Shown here: positions 9,540 through 19,255 of the stretch, piece after piece
Layout of the letters: every line of letters starts with the position of its first letter
How positions within the stretch are numbered: the stretch's first letter is position 1
Assembly: GCA_965153455.1 (NCBI GenBank)
Contig: OZ234503.1
Location: 6,416,157 to 6,480,156 of the forward strand
Direction: 5' to 3'
Source: Sphagnum compactum
Lineage: Eukaryota > Bryophyta > Sphagnopsida > Sphagnales
Length of the DNA: 64,000 bases
The notes under the pieces: model-generated
What the model was told of the DNA's origin: nothing
Databases searched by the model: none
What the model saw: only the letters and a program-made list of their open reading frames with translations
Made by a program: the position numbers and the translations under genes

Positions 9540-12500
9540 TCAGATCATCATATTTGACCTTTTGAAGTCCAGAAGCTCATTGCACACTTGTAAGAAGCCA
9601 GGTCGCTTACATGGATCTGTATGCCAGCATCTGGTTATCAGATTTGCCAGAAGAGTCGGGCAATCATCTGGTAAAGGTGGTCTTTCTCCTTTCAATATTA
9701 CTTGCAAGAGATCGGCCCTCCTATATTTCGAATGCGGAAATGGAATATTCCCTGTGAGAATCTCTGCACAGGTAATTCCATAACTGTATACATCTGCTTT
9801 GAGTGGATAATTTTCCTTTGCAATCTCCTCCTCCTCCTGTGCAATGCATCCACCAGTAGTACACATTTTTAGTGTGATGATAGTGGATATGATTGAGGTA
9901 GATGCCAACATGTGCCGAGGCTCCCTCTTCTATGTAAAAATGATCATTCATAAAATATTTGTGAGATACCTGGGTGTAGAGCTCAGGTGCCCTATATGGT
10001 GTTGTTCCAATATCCTTCGTCTGCTTTGTGGCTGTCGAGCTCATTAGTTTCGCCTTGGCCAATCCAAAGTCTGCCACTTTAACATCGATGTAACCCATTT
10101 CAGCCAACTCTGGAACTGATGTGGGGTTCACAAGAATGTTAGACGATTTTATATCCCGGTGGCCCACTCGCTGTTCATGCATGTACTTCAAGCCCCTTGC
10201 CACCTGAAGCATGATGTCCACTGCTACTGGCAAGGAGAATGGCACATGATCAGGGTCCAGCATTCTGTCATCCATCAACTTGCGAAGGTCTGTGGACATG
10301 AGTTCCATCACCAAGGAGCATGACTTTGCATCAGTTGTGCAACAAAATAGTTTTATGATGTTGGGGTGCTTGAGGGTTCCCAAAATGTCTGCCTCTTTCT
10401 TGAAGCTGACATTTTCAGCACCCATGAAGACTTTTTGTGCACAGGGCAGTTCTAACCACACTGATTCGTAGACAACGCCACAGGCACCATGTCCCAGATG
10501 TTTCACTATTGGGAGTGTTTTGTCATCTTGTGTGTTCCAGAGAAGCAGGGGGAAGTGTACGTTAGTACTCTTGTCACTGGCTTGCTGAGAGTACCTGTGT
10601 ACCAAATGATCTACCATGACATCACTTTTATCATGTCTCTTGAATTGCATCAAGTTTGCCACAAGTTGTTCTCTGTCCAAGGCCGCCCTTCTTGCAAGGA
10701 TACGATCTTGCTCAAACTGGTTGAGTTTGTCCACATCTCCTAGAGATTGAATCTGCTCGCTGGAGTTCAACCCAGGCAGGATGGTGACATTTAGAAAGTG
10801 TGTACACCACCACTTCAAATCATGGAGAATCCCAACAAAAGCCTCTTCATTGCCTGCTTGCAAAACTGCTGCTTTACCCCAGTCCTTACACTTGCAACAC
10901 TCCCGCACAAGTAAATCAGCCCTTTTGACCACTCTTAGCAGATGCAGAAGAACTCTATGCATAGACCATGTCAATATGGTCTCCCAATTCTGGTGTTCTT
11001 GTAAGAGCCAGTCCTTCATCTCTGCCAGTTTGTTTGCCAAGTGATTACATTGCCCCTGGTTTATTCTCACACAGTTGTTGTTGGCCCAATCCTGGTTATC
11101 CATTTGTCTGGTCTGGATCAGCACATTGTCTATGACCTCCACTACAAGGTCAAACGTTTTTCCAGGGAAGCAATCTTGTGCAATCCTCACTGCTGCCCTG
11201 GACATGGTAATTTCGTTATCTTCTTCAAAGACTATCTCCCCAACCCTGGCACCAAATCTGTGTCTTATCCTTATCTCGAGGTCTGATACTCCTGGAAGAC
11301 GACCTACGACCACCATCACTCGGATGCCACTTGTTTCAGATAGTTGGGCAGCAATGAAGTCAAGAGTTGCTTCAACTATGGGGTTTACAACTGAACGGTT
11401 GACTGTATAGTAATATGAAGGATGTAACAAACTGAGCCTTTTGTCATGCTCCTTCCAATCCCCTACTACATCGATTGGTAGTGGATTGATTGGGAAATCT
11501 ATGAATTTATGGGACCTCCCTGTTCCTCTCTCCCATTCCTCTAGCAAACGGGTCTTATACTCAGGGAACCGAAGAAGGTACTCACGAAGGGGTCGAACTT
11601 TTTGACATAGAAACCCAATGATCTGTTTCTCCACGTGGATCCTCCCCAGGCCACTAGAGCTGTGCATCAAGTCTTTGAAAACTTTGAAGTTATATGCGCC
11701 CTCACACCCGACCCACTCTTGGACGACCACGTCGGTGGTGTCATATCCGATGTTAGCGAGCAAAACCTTATCCCCCCGCTGGAGGGATAACTCCTGGCAA
11801 GACCAGTAGGAGGCTGCATCGGTTTCAAGAACCATGATCACATCATGGGTGCTCGCATTGATTCCATTTGAACCACCCACCACGAGTCCCGCATCTACCA
11901 TGCATGATTTCATCTGCTGCCGTGGATTGTGACTCCAGATCGAAGGAACTGTCACACACCACTGCACATCCTGCATCGACAAGCCCGAGCCGAAACGGAC
12001 CTCCTGGAGACGTCGCAGGATGAAGTTCCCCATCGCTCGCAAGTAGTCGGAGATGACGCGGTTCAGAGTCAGGCCCGGGGGAAGATCTGATGCAGATGAA
12101 GGCCCCGCATCGCTGCTCGAAAGATGGTGCCTCAACGGCGTAACATAGAATCCCACTTCAGGCATGTCGCGTGAGGACAGAACATTCACATCAGTTGCGG
12201 CTTGTTCGCGCAGGTTCCGCATTGCTGCCAGATCCTTCTGAAATTCCGTCCAGGCCATGTATCCCCAACTACTGAACCAAAGCTGATCAACCACTAGTTC
12301 GTAGTAGATGGCCGTGGGGGTTGCATCACGCTTCAAGTCTTCTCCCGGCCAGTAGTCAGAGCATGTGACGATGGGGGAGGGCTTGAATTCGTGCGCGTAG
12401 GCATAGGAGGAGTCCTTGGTACCCAAATGCAATCCCACAAGAACTCTTGGCTCAATCTTGGCTGATTGGGGTACGGACGACGGGAAGCTCTCTTTTCCTC

Positions 12501-12561
12501 GCAAAAACGTTTGGAACTTGTTTTCAGGTGCGCCTAGCTCTCTGTCTCTCTTAGACTCCAT
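9540..12561 (-). CDS. Gene 1: Hsp70(HSPA12)-like / CC-DW helical / TKL kinase fusion
   Basis: Two exons, 12561-9970 and 9836-9540, give 962 residues. The 133-nt intron has donor CAG|GTATCT and acceptor CACAG|GAG, phase 0. The start is the ATG at 12559-12561, shared with gene 2. Residues 41-470 resemble an HSPA12-type Hsp70 ATPase: VGLHLGT (43-49), VTVPSIWS (203-210), an AGLVVGG block, NIGYDTTDVVV (270-280) and VVVGRLPG (417-424). Residues about 505-605 are helical with ECCKCKDWGKAAV, like the MLKL_NTD/MCAfunc segment of plant kinases. The kinase runs from about 685 to 950. It has GHGACG (690-695), Lys710, Glu723, HRD (801-803), DFG (831-833) and APE (858-860). Exon 2 carries DVYSYG (879-884) and CWHTDPCKRP (934-943). 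All catalytic kinase residues are present. Gene 1 alone has GTK instead of GTT in the first phosphate motif and lacks about 18 residues before it. No signal peptide or membrane segment is seen, so a soluble protein is likely. Its substrate is unknown. Confidence 0.85.
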
Positions 12562-13060
12562 TCACTTTGTTTACAAGGTCCCTATTCACCCAGCTTCTTC
12601 TTCGTAACCAACCGCTGATGAGAAACCCTTTTGAAAAGATGCAGGAATTCACAAGACAAAGTTGAAATTAAAACTCGGTGACGGCGTTTCACAGCAACCT
12701 AATTTAGATGAAAACTTTAAACAAAGACTATCTTGAAAGAAAAGAGTAATAATTTCTCCAAATTTTCACAAGCACAATGACTAGTCTTTCCTAAAAACTA
12801 AACAATTCAGCTTCTTCTTCTGATTACAAGCTACCAAAGAGAAGGCAATGGGGAGAAAAAGAAGACGACGGACAGAGAAATAAATGATCTTGTACGCGTG
12901 ACTCTTCAAGTAAAAGCTTTGAAGTTCTGTGGAACTCTTCTCAAGACACGAAACTTCCTCAACATCTCATTTAAGTCTTCAATTTCTGGGCGGCCTTTTC
13001 AAGTGTTTTTGTCAGTTCATTGGACCTATTCACTTCACACATTAAGCCTCAAGGCCAAGA
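12562..13060 (-). promoter_or_regulatory. Conserved 5' flank of gene 1
   Basis: This stretch is conserved upstream of genes 2 (36548-37040) and 3 (43466-43995), so it probably holds the 5' UTR and promoter. A palindromic ACGCGT (12894-12899), within GTACGCGTGA, sits about 333 bases before the ATG. It is kept in all three visible copies and matches the CGCG box bound by CAMTA calmodulin-binding factors. I see no clear TATA box here. The transcription start is not determinable by eye. Confidence 0.35.
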
Positions 13061-14615
13061 AGCTACAACCCTAGAATGAGGTGGTTGCTTTAAAGTATGC
13101 CGACAACATAGTTGTTAATAGCTATCCCAACTCTCGGAAGAAGAGGTGTTAAGAGGTATCCCAAGTCTGGGAAGGGGATATTGGGTTAAGTAAAAATAGG
13201 TGAGGAACATATTTAGTTGTTAATAAACAGGGAGAGCCCTTTTTGGATTTGTTATGAATTTGAAACATTAAAATGGGGGCTGATAAACCTCATTTCTTTC
13301 ATTGCTTAGTTCACTGGGTAGTGGGGAAACTATTTGGGGACTGTCGGAAGCTTGATTAAATTTCCCAATAAAGATGCCCATGAAAAGGGTCGAAAAATGA
13401 ACTTTTGGAATCCTCACAATTAACTAATATGAGTCGCAATATGTTATCATCAACATTAACATGGGGTTTTCTTCTTCCTGCAGTCAAGACAAGAACTCTA
13501 CTCTTAAGTTTTCCATTAAAGTTATTCGTCAAATATTCAAGATAGGGGATGGAATTGTTCACTTGCGGTTGGAAATAACTTGAAATGGTTAGTTGATGGT
13601 TTGATTTTTTACTATTGCTAAAACAAATTGACCAGCAAAAAGTCTAATGGGTCTGCCTTCTCAATAGGCTTCTCTTCTTTCCTATTTGTGTATATTTGGT
13701 TAACCATCTGAAAATAATATTTTATACATTGGTCTTCCGCATTGTGTGATTGATATTATTTAGTTGAGTTCATTTCATACTTGTGGTAAAAAGACTTTGG
13801 CACATGAAAAGTCTAATGGGTCTGCCTTCTCAATTATCATAGGTCCTTTCTAGCTACATGTAGTGTTTTTCCTCCAAAATGATCTAAACCTCAGCCATTT
13901 GGAATAGAATGTTTGTCATGGTGAGCTCAATCGGTGAACTTATCAATACTCAGCACCCACGTTCTAGTCCTTGCAAATGCACCTTTCAATCTCACATTTG
14001 ATCTGTTAATACGTTGTGGGAATAAAATGAGAATTTAAGAAGGTTCTTTTTCCTTTTCCATTTTTTTCTTCTTTTTGGGTTCTCTTGCAATACACTTTGC
14101 AGGTTTCAATTATTTTTTAGAAACGAAAATATTGTACATGAAGTTGGATTGTTTGATTGCTGATCTCCAATTAGGGGGCCCACTAGCTGATTGTTTTGGA
14201 TTTCTCCATTCCACCCTCCGAGATCAATAGTACCTAATTGGGTTTTTTTTCCCAACTAAAACAACAGCTTCTTGAAGTGCAGCAACCACTTTTTGGAGAA
14301 AGAAAGAAATATTAAATAAATAAATAAAGTGTCCCTTCTGAGCGCAAGAAGGTAAATAAAGCCTAAAGAAGGGCAGGAGTGACCCAGCACCACCCAATTT
14401 CCCTGTTTTGAGGCCATCCATTTATATGAACCCTAATTGCAGTCCCTGACCCACCTGCGTGGGCTTTTTTTTTTTTTTTCTTCGCTTCCCTTCCCTGGTC
14501 CCTTTGCCTTTTTTAACTCCCCTTTCTTTTGCTGCCCTAGCTTCCGGGTTTGTTTCTCCCCATTTCTTTCACTCATCACTTGTGACCTATTTATATCTAA
14601 TTAGATAAACAAGGG
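13061..14615. other. Gene 1 distal upstream region, no gene seen
   Basis: It is homologous to 37010-38282 upstream of gene 2 and has no counterpart upstream of gene 3, where the match ends near 43995. It contains two TCTAATGGGTCTGCC blocks at about 13644 and 13812 and a long T run near 14466. No convincing reading frame is present. Confidence 0.5.
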
Positions 14616-14924
14616 GTGTGTTACAGTGTGGCCTTGTCATTTACATTGAAAAGTATCTTAATGCAAAAGAAGAACTAATGGAAACTCAAATATTTCACCA
14701 TGCAAAAATACAATCTTCAAAAAATCCTCTAAAAGAAACCAAAATCCTTCAAGATATTATAACTCTATAACTAATCTCAAGTTTCAACACAAGCCAAAAT
14801 ATCATCTTTCAACACTCCGCATATAAAAATAGAGCTATTATTACCTAGGGGCCAAAATCCCTTAAGCTACTATACTCTATAATGAATCTAAACACAATAT
14901 CGTTGCCTTGGTAGGGAAGGCCAA
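14616..14924. other. Outer flank of foldback element 1
   Basis: This stretch is absent at the equivalent junction of unit 2 (38283). The part from about 14777 (ACAAGCCAAAATATCATC, then CCTAGGGGCCAAAA) recurs at 49533-49690 and, inverted, at 49935-50090. It is either the outermost part of the foldback element or a separate small repeat that travels with it. No gene is seen. Confidence 0.45.
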
Positions 14925-17900
14925 CAAAACCTCTCTACTTTGCCAAACCTCTAAGGGTTGGTGAAAACTTTATACTTTTCTGGCTCAATCAATATCTCTT
15001 GTCAAAAATTTATTTTTTGCTAGTTAAACTTATTTCTCCAAGCAAAACTTCATTTTTCTAATCGTCAAATTTGTATCTCTCGATAACGCCTCTATCTTTT
15101 TCTGACTAAACTTTTAGTTCTTGAAAACAGAATTATCTTTTCTTGGTTAAACCTTTATCTATCGGCACAATCCCTATTTTTTCCTAGCTAAACCCATCTC
15201 TCTTTCAAAAAATCTTTTTATTTCTTGAATAAATCTTTATTACTCAACAAAATTTGTCTATCTTTTGACTAAACTTATGTATTTCCTAGTTAAACTATTA
15301 CCTCTTCACAAAATCTCTCTACATCTTGCCTAAAGCACTATCTTTCAACAAAACCTTTCTACCCCTAGTTAAACCTTTATTTCTTAGCAAAACTTTTCTA
15401 CTTAATTGAACCTTTACATTTTCATGAAACCTCTATACTAATTTTAGATGAATATTCCCCTTGGGTGAAATTTCTAGTGAGATAACAATTTTTTTATGTA
15501 GATATTGCATTATTATAAAGTTTGTGGCATTACCAATAACAAATTGTAATTCACATCTGGGTATCGTAATTTGTTTTCGATGCTCATTTGTTGCAATTAA
15601 GATTACATCTAAATTAAGGTATTACATTTTGTTAGGGGTCCTTCGTGTAAACCTACCAATACAATGGCTATTAATTTTGAAATGTACCCTAAATATAGGT
15701 ATTACATTCACAAATCTAAATGTTTTGTGCAATTCACATCTTTCACTATGTAGAAGGCTAGAATTCATTTTAGTCAAGAAGGTCAAATGTCCCTAGCTGC
15801 ACATTATGCATTAAATGGACCAAAATCAAAATGAAACCATTGGAAATATCAACCTGAAATGCAATACCCACATCCAAGGGTTAGCATATATTTTCATCAA
15901 GACCTTGCATATTGTTAAAATAGTTAATGAGAAGTTCCTTGCAATACTTACATTTGGGTTTTCTTGCATCCTTTTTAAAGACTATAAGTTTAGATGGAAT
16001 GATGAGTACATAGATGACTAATGCACCAAGGTGATTTATAATGTTTTGACCTACAATCAATAATTATTGAATAACAATTTGAACTGTTCCAACATTTAAC
16101 ATATCAAGTATTGAATATTTTTTTGGAAAATCTCATTATTTAGTATTTTGATAATTGAATGACTCATGTGAATATTGATCAATTATTGAACAAATGAATA
16201 TTCAATAATATGTTTCAGTTTTCATAATTGAATATATTGAGCTTTCAACAATTAAAAACTGAAAATTTACTCAATAATTAATATAATTCAAATTAAGAAT
16301 ATTGAATGATTCAATGAATATTGAAATATTATTGAAATTTTCTTAAATACGTAAATAATGTATTGAGATACTTCCAAACTTTTCAAAAGTCAAAATTAAA
16401 CAATTGACCATTTTGGAAGTTGAAAATTTGAAAAAAAAGCTTTCATTTTGAAATGACTAGATGTTTCAACAATAATACTAATAATGTTTTGTCTCACTAG
16501 ATGCTCTAACAAATTGATGTTAACAATGTTTTGCTCACATTCAATAAAAAATTTAATATTTATCACCAAGTTTTAACAAAACTAAAATAAAAAATTTATT
16601 CCAATATTAATAAAATACCTACTAATTAATATAATTCTTATATTCACATTATGTGGAGTAGAATAAAATGCTTTCGGTTTACTACATCTGCATGGCTATG
16701 TTTCCTTTCTTTTTGAAATCGCATATATTGTAATATAAGGGTAGCTTGAACATGCATTTGTCAAATAATTGATTAACCTTGGTCCCAAAAAATATATTCT
16801 CAAAATATATTCAAAGATTCACAACATATCTTTAAATAATATAATTGGTGTTAAAACTACCAAGGTACTACAATATGACGACCCTACTAGAAATTTGTGT
16901 TATAACAATACATGAGAAAAAAAAATCACTTATAGTTACCTTTTAAGATATTCAATTTATACCTAAAATTGTGAAAAATGTATATTAAGTAAAATAGTTA
17001 ATTCATGATACTTAAATTGTTAATTATTACAAGGGAACTTTTATTTCCCATTTTTTCAAGTAAGTATATTGGCAATCATCGAGAAGAAGAAGAAGCAAAA
17101 TTTAACTAAAGGTCAGATAATAAAGTAAAAGTTTTGCAAATCCTCCTTATTTTTTATAACCAATATGAATTCATTGTCTTAATATGGCAACTTTTTCATT
17201 TTCTTTTCCTAATAAAAACCTTCATCCAATTCACATTGGGTTTTCTTTGTCACCATAATGTGAAAGTTTGCAACAAAAAGAACATTCATAACTTTTTGAA
17301 AAAACTATTCTAACATTACCTCCATAACTATGATAAAGTGACAAAATATTCAGTTTTTTTCAATATTATAAGCATGTATGTAAAAATGTTGTCCCATTCG
17401 TATTAGCTATCTTTAGGTCTCAAATGATAATATAAACTCACCAAAAAAAAAAAACAAGTATTACATAAGGCATTCAAACCCAAAAATTTGATACCTACAT
17501 TTGGGCTACATACCAAAATTAATAGCCACTATATTGGTAGGTAGGCTTCAATTGAGGCTACTTAACAAAATGCAATAACACCTTGATTTGTATTTAAACT
17601 CAATAGCAAGAACAAAAATATCCCCATTTGAATTACAAAATTTCATTAGCAATGCCACAAACTCTAAGGCAATGTAATACTTGCATAAAGAAAATTGCCA
17701 TGTCATTACAAATTTGACCCATTGGCAATAACCATCTCATGTTATTTAAAAATTTTTGCAAAAAAATATAAATTCGGCTAGGAAATGAATAAGCTTAAGT
17801 AGGAAATAAAGAGGTTCTATTAAGAAATACAAAATTTTTGTCAAGAAATAATGGTTAACTAAAAAAAATTTAAATATTTCTTGAAAATAAAAGGTTAGCT

Positions 17901-18115
17901 AGGAAAAGATAGAAGTTTTGTTGTCAAACAAAGGTTTCGTCGAGAAGTAAAGGTTTTGCCCACAGATAAAAGAAACTTTGTGGAAAAAATATAATTAAAA
18001 AAATTAGCTAAAATAAATAAAAATTTGGTTGAAAGATATAAATTTAACCAAGAAAAAATAAAAGTTTACTTTAGAGAAAAATGTTTTAATCAAGTAACGC
18101 CAAGATGTAAGTGAG
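14925..18115. mobile_element. Foldback element 1 with long inverted repeats
   Basis: The left arm (about 14925-15745) and right arm (about 17450-18080) are inverted copies of each other. TTTGTGGCATTACCAATAA near 15520 pairs with TTAGCAATGCCACAAA near 17646. The outer parts are diverged tandem blocks of the form TTAGCTAAACCTTTATCTC on the left and their complement GGTTAGCTAGGAAAAGATAG on the right. The 1.7-kb centre is very AT-rich and has no transposase. Related copies are at 38283, 44010 and 50085. I would class it as a non-autonomous foldback or TIR-MULE-like DNA element. Exact termini and target duplication are not resolved. Confidence 0.6.
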
Positions 18116-19255
18116 TAAGGCAGCTAGGTGGGAGGGTAGTATGGAGGTCATGGTTGAGAAAAAAATGATCCAAAAATAAAGGTCAAAGTTCAACAACCCA
18201 AAAAAATTTCTTGTCATACAATGTTCGATAATTCAAGGTCAAGAGCTAGATGAATAAACGCAACCATCATCCTATGGACATAACAATAATTGGTGCAATA
18301 ATGGGTGCTGGTTCACCTTGGCCCTAAAGAAGGTTACGCCAACTCAATTTATTGCATTAGATATAAACTTTAACTAATTTTCTCATGAAATCACTCAAGA
18401 GAGCCCAATTATTAGTGGATACTAGTGTAGTTATATAGTTGACCCAAGTGTGAACTTGTTATTCATCTAATTTTTCTTTCAAAACAAGTTTTGTTATTTG
18501 ATAAAACTTTCAATGATAAAAATTACTCAAACACCTACGGTCTTAAAAAAAATCACCTTCATTCAATCCTACTCACTAAGAGCTTTCCAAGAATACCAAA
18601 AGTGCACCCAAATTTTCCTACAATTTTTAGTTTTGATTCAAATGAATTTTGAGCAAAAATTTGTTCAATATTCAATAACTTCTTGATTTTACGTCAAAAC
18701 ATTATGAAATCAACTCAATGCATCCTTACTCATTGAGAGCCTTCCAATCATATCAAAAGGGTGATAAGAGATTCGATTTGAAAAATCTCGATGCAGCAAA
18801 CGAACAAAACAAAGAAATTATCTTCCTTCATAGATAGATAACAAATGCGATAAAATATCAATCTAGTCATTTTTGCCTAGAGAGGGAGGCTCTTAAATCT
18901 GAAAGAAAAATGAATGGGGAAGTGGCATTTCAAGCCAAGAAAATAAGATTATTTTACACCCCATGCTTTAAGCCATGGAATATATCCCATCCCACTAAAT
19001 GAGATAGAATCTCTTTTCCTTCATTTGCAAGTTGTGGTATAGACCTTTATTCTTTCCTATCCAATATTTTCCATGTTAGTCTTCCCCACAAGAAAGAAAA
19101 GAAAACGCGTGTGTTTTCTTAACTATGGCTTCGGAAGTTGTCGTAACTTGCCTTTGAAAGTGTTGAAATATATGTCATATAATTAAAGCCAACTTTACAC
19201 AGGAGTCAAAGGCTCAAATAAAAAACATTTCTTTTAATCTACCACATCGTGGCCC
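18116..19255. repeat. Shared tail of foldback element 1
   Basis: About 18190-18780 matches 53200-53800 and, interrupted by a hAT MITE, 47900-48610. Shared blocks include CAAGGTCAAGAGCTA, GGACATAACAATAATTGGTG and CAATTTATTGCATTAGAT. The tail may belong to the element itself or to the segment it landed in. Nothing gene-like is seen from 18780 to 19255. Confidence 0.5.

Noticed and set aside
9721-9969. A continuous reading of gene 1 exon 1 through the intron to a 946-residue product
   Set aside because: The read-through lacks the DVYSYG and CW-x6-RP kinase motifs, while splicing at GT-AG restores them in all four copies.
12910-12950. A possible heat-shock element (GAAGTTC and GAACTCTTC) upstream of gene 1
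   Set aside because: The spacing between GAA and TTC is one or three bases, not two, and the second half changes in gene 3.
14930-15440. Regularly repeated short blocks suggesting a CRISPR array
   Set aside because: The blocks are degenerate without constant repeats or unique spacers, and the genome is eukaryotic; they are arms of a foldback element.
15461-15796. Frames of 100-115 residues in the AT-rich elements (also 44385-44717)
   Set aside because: They are chance openings inside the inverted arms, with biased AT-rich composition and no domain.
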